Positions 20,096 to 29,517 of a stretch of 64,000 bases of DNA are shown piece after piece. Under the pieces are notes generated by a model, which searched no databases, had not been told where the DNA came from, and saw only the letters and a list, made by a program, of their open reading frames with translations. The position numbers were made by a program, and so were the translations under genes. Positions within the stretch are counted from its first letter, which is position 1; each line of letters opens with the position of its first letter. The DNA comes from Emiliania huxleyi CCMP1516 (taxonomy: Eukaryota > Haptophyta > Isochrysidales > Noelaerhabdaceae), in assembly GCF_000372725.1 (NCBI RefSeq), contig NW_005194951.1, positions 2,208 through 66,207 of the forward strand, in the 5' to 3' direction.

Positions 20096-20164
20096 GCCGC
20101 CGACCAAGGTACTTACGTACGTCCCCTCCCCGCGCGTCCTCTCCGCGTCACCCCACCGACCACG

Positions 20165-21364
20165 ATGGAGAACGGTGCAGTCGTCCACGCGAAAGTGATA
20201 GCGCCGGCTCCTAGCGGCGGAATCATCGACAAGGAATTGGTGGCGATGATTCCGCACCTCAAGGAATTGGTGGCGATGATTCCGCACCTCAAGGAATTGG
20301 TGGCGCTGAAGGAGGCCGGTGCGCTCACGGAGGAGGAGTTCGCCGCCGCAAAGACCAAAGCCCTCGCTGAGCCGCCCACCAAGGTGCCAGTCGACGCCAA
20401 TGCACCGCACTCTTTCATCCCGTCCGAGGTGCGGCAATTGGTGGAACAGCTGCGCGGACCGATTGGGCTGACGGAGGAGGCCGCATCGGCGCTGTGCAAC
20501 CTCAATCGCGAATACAGCAACCAGGTGGCGTTCGCGGAGGCGGGCGGCATCCCGCCGCTGGTGGCGATGGCTCGCGACGGCTCGGACCAGCAGAAGATGT
20601 GGGCCGCGGCGGTGCTGGAGAGCCTCACTGTCACCCCCTCCGGAACTGTCAACACCGCCAACCAGGCGGCGATTGCGAAGGCGGGCGGGATCGCGACGCT
20701 CGTGGCGATTGTGCGCGGCGGCAAGGAGGGACCGACGGAGAAGGCCGCGGAGGCGCTAAAGCGCCTCGCTTACAACAACGTCGATAACAAGGCGGCGATT
20801 CCAAAGGCGTTCGGCATCGACGCGCTGGTGGCGATGGCTCGCGGAGGCATGGCGAAGCTGGCCGTGGGGATGCTGAGCGACCTCGCGTCCAACGCCGACA
20901 ACAAGGCGGCGATTGTGAAGGCGGGCGGCATCGACGCGCTGGTGGCGCTGGTTCGCAAAGGCACGACGAGCGCTGTAGGGCTTGGACGAGACGCTGGTGG
21001 AGCTTGGCTCGCAAAGGACGCCGCGTACGTGCTGGGGACCCTCGCTCGGGACAGCGCCGACAGCCAGGTGGCGATTGCGAGGGCGGGCGGCATCGACGCG
21101 CTGGTGGCGCTGTATCGGCTTCAGGAAGTGTTCCACACCCACGAGGGTCTTGGCCAGGTACGCTGGGAGCCAGGTTCCCTGGAAGCGGACACAGCGCTGT
21201 GCGCTCTCGGCTGCAAGCGTGGGTTCTTCGGCTGGACGACCCCCAAATCCCTTCGCGAACACACACCGGCAGCTCGGGCCGCCGCCCTCCCCGCGGGGAC
21301 GCGCAAGAAGGCGATCGAGGAGGCGAAGCAGCGCGAGCGCAAGAGAGGGGTTTACTCTTCCTAG
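20165..21364 (+). CDS. Armadillo-repeat protein with N-terminal SHOCT-like motif
   Basis: A 399-residue uninterrupted frame from ATG 20165, 70 bp after the DUF5672 stop. Residues ~25-55 hold a doubled KELVAMIPHL (a 30-bp tandem duplication) leading into LKEAGALTEEEFAAAKTKAL, a good SHOCT-type motif. Residues ~80-320 are armadillo repeats about 42 residues apart, each ending with variants of NQAAIAKAGGI-x-x-LVAIVR. A repeat near residue 275 (TSAVGLGRDAGGAWLAKDAA) is irregular. The C-terminus is basic (GTRKKAIEEAKQRERKRG). Armadillo solenoids are protein-binding scaffolds; the partner is unknown. No introns are needed, unlike most neighbours. Confidence 0.85.
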   Translation: MENGAVVHAKVIAPAPSGGIIDKELVAMIPHLKELVAMIPHLKELVALKEAGALTEEEFAAAKTKALAEPPTKVPVDANAPHSFIPSEVRQLVEQLRGPIGLTEEAASALCNLNREYSNQVAFAEAGGIPPLVAMARDGSDQQKMWAAAVLESLTVTPSGTVNTANQAAIAKAGGIATLVAIVRGGKEGPTEKAAEALKRLAYNNVDNKAAIPKAFGIDALVAMARGGMAKLAVGMLSDLASNADNKAAIVKAGGIDALVALVRKGTTSAVGLGRDAGGAWLAKDAAYVLGTLARDSADSQVAIARAGGIDALVALYRLQEVFHTHEGLGQVRWEPGSLEADTALCALGCKRGFFGWTTPKSLREHTPAARAAALPAGTRKKAIEEAKQRERKRGVYSS

Positions 21365-21884
21365 CGCAAGCGGCGCTATGTAGTGGTGTGTCGCTTGCAT
21401 CATGAAGTTGCTCCCTCCCCGCGCCGCGGTGAGCTCCGAGATGCTCCGCGGTACGTTGTGCATAGCTAGTTAGGGGCAGTTCAGTAAGGTCACACTCTCT
21501 CCGATGTGTAAAAGATGTTGACCCAGGAGGTCGAGCCTTCCTTTCGCCTCTCCCTCAGCTGGGCGCTCGCAGCTGCGGCGGCCTGGCGCACGCGCACCAC
21601 GCACCAGCGACGGCATCGACCATCGTTTGCGACTCTCAGTGGCTCAGTGCTCCGCAAAAGAATTTCACGAAGGCCTCTCTCCAAAGAAGGTGGAGCGACC
21701 TACTCAGGCGGCTAGGGCTACTCTAATATCTCGAGACGTCCGCATAACGCATATTGATAACGCATATCTCCTAATATCTGGCGAGTCGGTGCACGGTGGA
21801 CATCGACACGGCGAAAGCACTATCTGTACTACTGGCAACTGACGGAGCAAGCTGGCCCCACACCTCCTGTGATGATCTGTAGCG
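21365..21884. other. Convergent intergenic spacer
   Basis: Lies between the armadillo gene (+) and the symporter 3' end (-). I see no gene. Relatively A/T-rich stretches around 21715-21790 include repeated CGCATA and TCTCCTAATATCTGG/TCTAATATCTCG elements. Confidence 0.5.
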
Positions 21885-24096
21885 TCACAACCAAACGCCG
21901 ATGAGGACGCAATACATGGCGACGATGCCGGCGGAGAGCGCCGCGCCGACCGCGTGTGAGTGCTCGCCCACCCACGAGTCCAGCCGCGAGTAGGCGGCGC
22001 GCGCGGTGTAGCAGCAAGCCCGGCAGGCCCCGCCGCCCCGCCATCCACCGGCCCGCGAGCGCGTCGTGCCGAGGCGTATGGCGTCGTCGTCCATCTGCAT
22101 GCCCTCCGGAGCCGCCGGCGCGGCGGCGGGAGCAGCGCTGCCAGCGCACCCCTCGTCGTTTGGAGGCGCGGCGGGCAGGGGCAGCTCGGCCTCCCGCGTG
22201 GTGGGCAAGTCCTTGAGGCGCGGCGTGGCGACGCGGGGGAGGCACTTGCCAGAGTACGCCGCCGTGAGGCCGTCGAGCTGCGAGGCCGGCGGGCAGGGCG
22301 AGGCGAGCGAGGCGAGCACGAGCGTGGTGACGCAGAGCAGGAAGATGACGAAGCCGGCGTAGAGGTAGTTGGAGAGGAAGAGGAGCGCGGGCAGCGAGGC
22401 GGGGCGGGGCGGCGAGAGCTTGCAGAGGATCTCCCCGACCAGCCTGCCGACGCCGAGCGCGTAGCCGAGGCAGAAGGTGGCGGTGGCGGCCTCGGCGGTC
22501 GCCCTGCGCCAGAGGACGCCGCCAAAGTAGACGGTGACGATTGGAGGCGCGAGGTACATCGAGACGGACTGGATGTAGATGAAGACCTGGGTAAGGGAAG
22601 GGAAGGTAGGCCTCTCCACACACCCAAGGTGGTGGGGCAAGAGGGGCCAACCCTCGCGACTCCACGTCTAAACGACAGGAGCCCCTGCACGGCCTGGCGT
22701 GCGTGCGTGCGTGCGTGTGTGCGTGCGTGCGTGCGTGCGTGCGTGCGTGTGTGCGTGCGTGTGTGAGAAGACCTGGTCTGAGAGGAGGGTGATGACCGGG
22801 AGCCACGCGAGGGTTACCGCGGCGAGGAGGACGCAGAACGCACGGCCGACGTGCACCAGCTCGGCCTCGCTCGCGGACGGGTGCAAGTGGGCGCGGTAGA
22901 GGTCGAGGCAGAAGAGGGAGGCGGCGGCGGTGAAGACGGAGTCGAGGGAGGACATGCAAGCCGCGACGGTGGCGGCGAGCATCAGCCCGAGGAGTCCGGG
23001 CGGCAGCAGCCGCTTCATCAGGATCGGGAGCGCCTCGTTCGTGCCGGCCGCGGCGAGCTCGTCGGAAAAGAGGGAGCGTGCCACCACGCCGGGCAGGACC
23101 ATCAGGAAGACGGGCGCCACCTATCGCGACACGCACTGTTTGAGCTAACTGGGGGGGGGGGGGGGGGATTGATTTCGTGCTGCTTCTTGCGAAAACTAAC
23201 TCGCGAGGGGGGAGTGCCTTGAGCAGCGCAGCGAGGAGGCTGGCGCCCCGCGCGTGGCCGAGCGAGCGCGCAGAGAGGACACGCTGCACGATGGACTGGT
23301 CGAGGCACCAGTACCACAGCCCGCCCACGCTCTGGCCGAGCAGCAGCCCGAGCGTGGGCAAGTCCTCGTCGGACGGAGGGCGGTACATGTGGAAGTAGCC
23401 CTCCCATTGCTGCTGCGTCATGTTGGCAGGCGGAGACGTGCGCAGCGCCTCGTACCCGCCCACCCGCTCCAACCCCACCACCGTCATGCAGAGCGCCCCG
23501 ACCAGCAGCACCGCCGACTGTGCCATGTCGGTGACAATCACGGCGGCGAGGCCTCCGAGCGCGGTGTACACTGCAGTGAGCAGAACGAGGCCGGCCGCGG
23601 CGGCGAAGCGGGGCCAGCCAAAGACGGACTGCAAGACGGTGGCACCCGAAAAGACAGAGACGCTGAGCTTGGTGAATACGTAGATGAAGAGCGTGACGCA
23701 CGAGAAGAGCGATCGCAGCCGGCGAGAGAAGCGTCGCTCGAGATACTCTGGCAGGGTGGCGAGCCGCGCGCGCAGGTAAATTGGCGCGAAGAGCCAGCCG
23801 AGCACGAGCAGGTGGATCCCAGCGCTCCATTCGTAGAGGCCGACGGCGAGGCCCGAGGTGGCAGCTGTGCCAGCAAGGCCGACAAGGTGCTCGGACCCGA
23901 TGTTGGATACAAAGAGCGACAGCCCGATAGGCAGCCAGCCCATTGAACGGCCGGCGAGGAAGAACTCGTCTGTAGCATCCGTGTTGGTTGATCGCTTACC
24001 TTTGGCATATGTCCAGAGGCCCACGAGAGCGACGGCGACAAAGTACAGCACCAGGAGCACGATGTCGACCGGCGCCAGATGCGCGGCCTCCGGCAT
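21885..24096 (-). CDS. Sodium/solute symporter, SLC5 (SGLT-like), three exons
   Basis: Exons on the minus strand are 24096-23218, 23120-22773 and 22586-21885, all phase 0, giving 642 residues, the usual SLC5 size. Diagnostic segments are FFLAGRSMGWLPIGLSLF, then SNIGSEHLVGLAGTA (SGLT signature), GGLWYWCLDQSIVQRVLSA, LKVAPVFLMVLPG formed across intron 1, and YIQSVSMYLAPP after intron 2. About 13-14 hydrophobic helices are expected, with the last (AGIVAMYCVLIGVWL) at the extreme C-terminus. It would couple Na+ influx to uptake of a sugar, inositol or other organic solute; the sequence does not fix the substrate. Intron 1 (23121-23217) is GC-AG with a poly-C/G run. Intron 2 (22587-22772) has a GT/CA array, and both its ends are CAG^GTCTTC. 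Confidence 0.92.
22690..22765 (+). repeat. (GTGC)n/(GT)n array in symporter intron 2
   Basis: GCGTGCGTGCGTGTGTGCGT repeats over about 75 bp. The minus-strand His/Thr/Ala frame through it is intronic. Confidence 0.9.
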
Positions 24097-24177
24097 GACA
24101 ATATCTTCCTGCGTTTGCAGAAGAGGACACAGAAACCATTCGCGGCGATTTACACGTGAAAAGAATACCTCCCCCGG

Positions 24178-24185
24178 TATTTATA
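24178..24185 (-). promoter_or_regulatory. Candidate TATA box of the symporter gene
   Basis: On the minus strand TATAAATA lies about 85-90 bp upstream of ATG 24096, inside a palindrome CCGGTAT-TT-ATACCGG (24174-24189). Position and sequence suit a core promoter; the flanking palindrome could also be a factor-binding site. It is the only A/T-rich core in an otherwise GC-rich upstream region. Confidence 0.45.
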
Positions 24186-24529
24186 CCGGTAGGGAGGCGT
24201 GTGCCGAATACAAAGTGGAGTCCCGCCTCCGCCCGCAATAAGCGCAGATGTCCTCTTCAGCCTGCTGAGAGCTTCCTGGCCCGCGCGCGCGCTCCGCCTG
24301 GCGCGCGGAGCGACTCGGTGGACGTCCGAGCCCGCCGCCCCTCGCCACTGCACCCTGCTGGCCCATGCAGCGCGACACCGCCGGCGCTGCGCCTGCTTCC
24401 TTGCGCGCCGCTGGACGTCGGCCAAAAAGACCGCTGCCCTCTGGGGACCCGACTCCGCGAAGATCGCGCGCGCGTCGTGAATGCGGCGCGCGCGCGATCT
24501 CCGTTCCCGGGCACGCCGGTCGCAGTGAC

Positions 24530-25042
24530 ATGGGATCCCAGGCTCAAAACAGCACGCTCAACAGCGAGAGCGCCGCCGCTGCTCCTCCTCCCGCCGCCGG
24601 TCCGCTCACCGAGACAAACTCGGTGCCGCCGTTCTCGCCGCCGCCGCCGCCGCCGCCGCCTCGACCCTCGCCTCCGTCACCGCCGCCCTCCATCTCGCGG
24701 CGGCGTCCCTCTGATGGCGCGGGCGCCTCGCTCGCCGGCGCGCCTCGCCGCTGCCCCCCTCTCGCCGCCGCTCCCTCGTGGCCGCCGCCTCCCCAGTCAA
24801 TCCCGCCGTCCGCACCACCGCAGCCACCGCCTCGCGCCTCGCCGCCGCCGCCACCGCCCTCCCCCTCGCCGCTGAGCGGTGCTTGGGCCCTTGGCGAGCC
24901 TCTCCGCACCGTCCCGGCCGCGGTGCGCACAGCCTGTGCACACTCTCGCCTTCTCTGTACTCTGACTGCGCCGCCGGCGCCGCCACGCATGCAGTTGGGT
25001 GCTTGGGTCAGCGGCGTGAGCCGAGAGGTGGCCCACCGCTGA
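24530..25042 (+). other. Upstream region of the symporter; possible divergent Pro-rich ORF
   Basis: An open frame from ATG 24530 encodes Ser/Ala then long Pro runs. It starts about 430 bp from the symporter ATG and points the other way, so a divergent gene is conceivable, but codon composition alone explains an open frame in such GC-rich DNA. The duplicate at 26437 diverges after about 26700. I do not call a gene. Confidence 0.25.
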
Positions 25043-25074
25043 CAGCGCTCAGCGCGCGGGGGGGGGGGGGGGGG

Positions 25075-26003
25075 ATTGATTTCGTGCTGCTTCTTGCGAA
25101 AACTAACTCGCGAGGGGGGAGTGCCTTGAGCAGCGCAGCGAGGAGGGTGGCGCCCCGCGCGTGGCCGAGCGAGCGCGCAGAGAGGACACGCTGCACGATG
25201 GACTGGTCGAGGCACCAGTACCACAGCCCGCCCACGCTCTGGCCGAGCAGCAGCCCGAGCGTGGGCAAGTCCTCGTCGGACGGAGGGCGGTACATGTGGA
25301 AGTAGCCCTCCCATTGCTGCTGCGTCATGTTGGCAGGCGGAGACGTGCGCAGCGCCTCGTACCCGCCCACCCGCTCCAACCCCACCACCGTCATGCAGAG
25401 CGCCCCGACCAGCAGCACCGCCGACTGTGCCATGTCGGTGACAATCACGGCGGCGAGGCCTCCGAGCGCGGTGTACACTGCAGTGAGCAGAACGAGGCCG
25501 GCCGCGGCGGCGAAGCGGGGCCAGCCAAAGACGGACTGCAAGACGGTGGCACCCGAAAAGACAGAGACGCTGAGCTTGGTGAATACGTAGATGAAGAGCG
25601 TGACGCACGAGAAGAGCGATCGCAGCCGGCGAGAGAAGCGTCGCTCGAGATACTCTGGCAGGGTGGCGAGCCGCGCGCGCAGGTAAATTGGCGCGAAGAG
25701 CCAGCCGAGCACGAGCAGGTGGATCCCAGCGCTCCATTCGTAGAGGCCGACGGCGAGGCCCGAGGTGGCAGCTGTGCCAGCAAGGCCGACAAGGTGCTCG
25801 GACCCGATGTTGGATACAAAGAGCGACAGCCCGATAGGCAGCCAGCCCATTGAACGGCCGGCGAGGAAGAACTCGTCTGTAGCATCCGTGTTGGTTGATC
25901 GCTTACCTTTGGCATATGTCCAGAGGCCCACGAGAGCGACGGCGACAAAGTACAGCACCAGGAGCACGATGTCGACCGGCGCCAGATGCGCGGCCTCCGG
26001 CAT
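25075..26003 (-). pseudogene. Duplicate of symporter exon 1, lacking exons 2 and 3
   Basis: From ATG 26003 the frame repeats the first 293 residues of the symporter with one visible change (GATLLAAL for GASLLAAL) and retains the GC donor at 25124. No exon 2 or 3 follows before the next promoter copy. Alone it would give a truncated protein reading into the poly-C/G run. If transcription continued, splicing from this donor to the exon 2 acceptor at 23120 could in principle give a full-length product. Could also be an assembly artefact. Confidence 0.7.
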
Positions 26004-26084
26004 GACAATATCTTCCTGCGTTTGCAGAAGAGGACACAGAAACCATTCGCGGCGATTTACACGTGAAAAGAATACCTCCCCCGG

Positions 26085-26092
26085 TATTTATA
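26085..26092 (-). promoter_or_regulatory. Duplicated candidate TATA box
   Basis: Same TATAAATA and flanking palindrome as 24178-24185, offset by 1907, upstream of the duplicated exon 1. Confidence 0.4.
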
Positions 26093-26965
26093 CCGGTAGG
26101 GAGGCGTGTGCCGAATACAAAGTGGAGTCCCGCCTCCGCCCGCAATAAGCGCAGATGTCCTCTTCAGCCTGCTGAGAGCTTCCTGGCCCGCGCGCGCGCT
26201 CCGCCTGGCGCGCGGAGCGACTCGGTGGACGTCCGAGCCCGCCGCCCCTCGCCACTGCACCCTGCTGGCCCATGCAGCGCGACACCGCCGGCGCTGCGCC
26301 TGCTTCCTTGCGCGCCGCTGGACGTCGGCCAAAAAGACCGCTGCCCTCTGGGGACCCGACTCCGCGAAGATCGCGCGCGCGTCGTGAATGCGGCGCGCGC
26401 GCGATCTCCGTTCCCGGGCACGCCGGTCGCAGTGACATGGGATCCCAGGCTCAAAACAGCACGCTCAACAGCGAGAGCGCCGCCGCTGCTCCTCCTCCCG
26501 CCGCCGGTCCGCTCACCGAGACAAACTCGGTGCCGCCGTTCTCGCCGCCGCCGCCGCCGCCGCCGCCTCGACCCTCGCCTCCGTCACCGCCGCCCTCCAT
26601 CTCGCGGCGGCGTCCCTCTGATGGCGCGGGCGCCTCGCTCGCCGGCGCGCCTCGCCGCTGCCCCCCTCTCGCCGCCGCTCCCTCGTGGCCGCCGCCTCCC
26701 CTGTAAATCCCGCGGTCGGCACCAGGATTGCCACGGCCTGGGGCTTGGCGGCGGCGGCCACCGCCTTCCCCTTCGCGGTTGAGGGGGGCTGGGCCTTGGG
26801 GGAGCTTTTCCGCACGTTCCGGGCCGGGGTGCCCACAGCCTGGGCACACTTTCGCTTTTTCTGTATTCGGAATGCCCCGCGGGCGCCCCCACGCATGCAG
26901 TTGGGTGCTTGGTTCAGCGGCGGGAGCCGAGAGGTGGCCCACCGCTGACAGCGCTCAGCGCGCGC

Positions 26966-27470
26966 GGGGGGGGGGGGGGGGGGGCACCCCTGGTCCCCTC
27001 GCCGCCCAGACACACGCGCGGGACGCGCCCCGGCAGCAGCTCCTGCCTCCTCTCCGCTCTCGCGCCACCCCGCGCGCGGGGGCGTGACGTCTGTAGCGAG
27101 GCGACGGTGGGACGGTGTCCGACCCGTTCTGGGGTTTTCATATAATGCGGCTCTACTCGTATCGACCAATAAAATACCGGGGGAGGCCTGCGCAGCCTCT
27201 AACTATTCTTAAGATACAAGCCTCTCTCACAGCACACTGGCACGACAAGGGCGCAGACTGGCGTGAAAAGAAATTCCCGGCAGACCAGGGATGGGACTGG
27301 CGCGCACTGGCACTAGGTACACCAAAAAAGAAGTCACGCAGCTCTCTCACAACAATAAGCCCTAAAGCAGTACCTGCTCGACCCCAATTTTGAGTACGAA
27401 ACGCATGAAAAAGAAAATTCGTCAGCCCTCGTTCTGAAGACGACTGCAGGATCTGAGATGTAGTCAGACA
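26966..27470. other. Intergenic with diverged retroelement tail
   Basis: After the third poly-G run the sequence to about 27160 is GC-rich and featureless. 27225-27350 contains CTCTCTCACAGCACACTGGC, GGGACTGGCGCGCACTGGCA and a GGTACACC element, a diverged and rearranged copy of the retroelement 3' tail. No gene seen. Confidence 0.45.
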
Positions 27471-27474
27471 CGGG

Positions 27475-27655
27475 CTACGTCCGCGACACGTCCGCGACAC
27501 GTCCTCGACACACGTCCGCGACACGTCCTCGACACGTCCGCGACACGTCCGCGACACGTCTGCGACACGTCCGCGACACGTCTGCGACACGTCCGCGACA
27601 CGTCCGCGACACGTCTGCGACACGTCCTTGACACGTCCGCGACACGTCCACTCCG
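27475..27655 (+). repeat. CGCGACACGTC array
   Basis: About 15-17 copies of an 11-12-bp unit (CGCGACACGTC, with CTCGACACGTC and TGCGACACGTC variants). A similar GACACGTCCGAGACA motif forms the body of the 70-bp intron at 3434-3503 and a GACACTTCCGAGACACTTCC motif sits in intron 3 of the acyl-CoA dehydrogenase, so this array may be intronic to the gene at 28 kb; a GGTGCAG acceptor-like end is at 27660-27665. Confidence 0.8.
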
Positions 27656-27862
27656 CCCGGTGCAGGCGGCGAGCCTGGGGCGGCATGGCAATGCGACGAG
27701 TGCGCGACTCTCTCTCCTGCGCCCTGCCTCCACACTTTCCCCCCGCCCCGCGCCAGCCTCTCCCACACCGCTTGTGCGCCCTCTCCGCGCTTGCCGCCTC
27801 GCCCCCCCAAGCGAAATAACCACAAATTTTTTTTTTTATTACACTTATTCATCACCCCCTTT

Positions 27863-27962
27863 NNNNNNNNNNNNNNNNNNNNNNNNNNNNNNNNNNNNNN
27901 NNNNNNNNNNNNNNNNNNNNNNNNNNNNNNNNNNNNNNNNNNNNNNNNNNNNNNNNNNNNNN
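27863..27962. other. Assembly gap, 100 N
   Basis: Exactly 100 N, likely a standard-size placeholder. The first half of the RING domain of the gene that follows probably lies in or before it. Confidence 0.98.
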
Positions 27963-28035
27963 GGGGGAACCCTGGCGCTCTCCCCCCCCCCGGGCCAAGT
28001 GTATTTTCACCCCCCCCCCCCCCCTCCCCCCGCAG

Positions 28036-28865
28036 AGTCGGACGAGCTGCGCACAATGCCGTGCGCCCACTTCTTCCACAAGCGCTGCGTCGACCGCTGG
28101 TTCGCTAGCCCAGCACACCGCGAGAGCAGGCGGTGCTTAACGCAGGAGCACCAGCACCCCCCCCAACTCCCTCTCCTCAGGTTCGCAGCCCAATCCTACC
28201 GCGAGAGGCAGTGCCCCCTCTGCAAGAGGCCCGTCGTCTCGTCGGCGCCGGACGACGGCTCCGAGCCCGGGGAAAGGCCCGAGGCCGGGGAGGAGGGGCA
28301 CAGTGTAGGGCGCGGTGCTCTGCCGCCGGGCGGCGACAGCGGCGGCGGCGGAGAGGGAGGTGGTGGCGACGCGGAGACAGCAGGGGCAGCGGCGGAGGCG
28401 GGCCGTGGCCGGGCGGCGGACGAGGAGGAGGTGAGGGGGGTAGATTGGCTCCTCCGCAGGGCAGCAGAGTTGAGATACCGGTACGGAGTGGAGGAGGGGG
28501 TCGAGCTGCAGCCGGTGTCCGCCGCGGAGGCAGCGCCGGAAGGGACGCCGGAAGGGCTTGCGCCTCCTCCACCCTCGGACCTAGCCTCGGGCCTCTCGGG
28601 CGGCGTCCGTGGCTGGTGGGCGCGCTTAACCGTTCGCTGCACCGGTGCTGCTGTCTGGCCGGCGGAGCCGCAGCCACTTCCGCAGCCACAGCCGCCGCGG
28701 GAGGCGTCCGACGTGGAGGCGCCTCCCTCCGGCTCTGCCCCGCGCAGCCAAGCCGCGTGGCGAAGCCCTTGGCGCCACCCGAGCGCTCACATGGCCACAG
28801 GCGGCGTTTGGAATCTACTCCAGGTGCTTTTTGCACTGTTTTGCCCATGGCCACAGGCGGCGTAA
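28036..28865 (+). CDS. RING-H2 finger protein, 5' end missing
   Basis: The exon after the acceptor at 28034-28035 begins SDELRTMPCAHFFHKRCVDRW. A GT-AG intron (28100-28180) is removed, and the next exon gives FAAQSYRERQCPLCKRPVV. Together these are the C-x-H-x-F-H-x2-C ... C-P-L-C half of a RING-H2; the first Cys pair must be upstream, in or near the gap. The tail is Gly/Ala/Glu-rich, then Pro/Gln-rich, with no recognisable domain, and the frame ends inside a 56-bp tandem repeat, so the true stop may differ. A RING-H2 of this type is expected to act as an E3 ubiquitin ligase, often membrane anchored; any membrane segment is not in the visible part. Confidence 0.7.
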
Positions 28866-29013
28866 GCCGTCTGCTCCAGGTGCTTTTTGCACTGTTTTGC
28901 CCATGTCCACAGGCGGCGTAAGCCATCTGCTCCAGGTGCTTTTTGCACTGTTTTGCCCATGTCCACAGGCGGCGTAAGCCATCTGCTCCAGGTGCTTTTT
29001 GCACTGCTTTGCT
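28790..29013 (+). repeat. 56-bp tandem repeat, four units
   Basis: CATG(G/T)CCACAGGCGGCGT starts units at 28790, 28846, 28902 and 28958, with a partial fifth at 29014. Each includes CTCCAGGTGCTTTTTGCACT. On the minus strand the units encode a repeated KSTWSR/PPVAM-like peptide, but stops and the period (not a multiple of 3) argue against coding. Confidence 0.9.
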
Positions 29014-29517
29014 CATGGAGCAAGTGGCTGAAGCCACCTGCATTTTTGTGCAAAAGGCTCTAAAATGGCCGAAATCCCTGGTGGCGCACGTGGCGATTGC
29101 CACGTGTGCCTCGGCTAAGAGGCCTCTCCAGGCGAGAGTCAGGTGGCACGACGCGAGTCAGGTGGCGTGGAGCCTCCTACCTGGGCCCATCTCTCGTCGA
29201 GTCGTCTCCGGCGGCGACACTAACACACTATTGTACCTCCCCAGGACGCGCAGAGCCAGAGGCAGCTGCGACCCCGCCGAGTGGACGGGCGCACACCGCG
29301 CCATTTTTGCAACTAGTCGTTCGCTCTCGCTCTGTCTCTTTTAAACAATAACAAAACAGAACCAAGCGCGAGCGGCCGGCGACGACGAGGTGTGGCGTGT
29401 GGGGCTGGCCCGTGGCCGCTGCCACGCGCGCGCTGCGCGCCCTGGGGATCGCTAGCGATTGAGCTTGATACAAGTGTGCACGACTTTTGGCCCACTGGGC
29501 CCTCTCAGTCTCAGCTC
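29014..29517. other. Intergenic; no gene recognised
   Basis: Between the RING-H2 gene (+) and the 3' end of the ankyrin-RING gene (-). Contains a possible stem GATCGCTAGCGATT near 29448-29461. Nothing coding is supported. Confidence 0.4.

Larger units (their letters stand above)
23168..26965. repeat. 1907-bp tandem duplication bounded by poly-G runs
   Basis: 23168-25058 and 25075-26965 are the same sequence at a constant offset of 1907. They carry symporter exon 1, its promoter and about 870 bp of upstream DNA. G homopolymers of about 15-18 bases sit at all three boundaries (before 23168, 25058-25074, after 26965). Identity is near complete except 26700-26930, where many scattered substitutions relative to 24793-25023 look like poor base calls. 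Either a real recent duplication or an assembly duplication caused by the homopolymers. Confidence 0.9.

Noticed and set aside
22668-22780. His/Thr-rich peptide continuing the second symporter exon
   Set aside because: It reads through the GT donor after CAG into a GTGC array; splicing to 22586 restores the SLC5 sequence.
21829-23114. Single uninterrupted 755-residue symporter frame
   Set aside because: After residue 293 it becomes Arg/Pro-rich without membrane segments. Excising 23121-23217 and 22587-22772 gives a consistent 642-residue SLC5 protein, so the long frame is an artefact.
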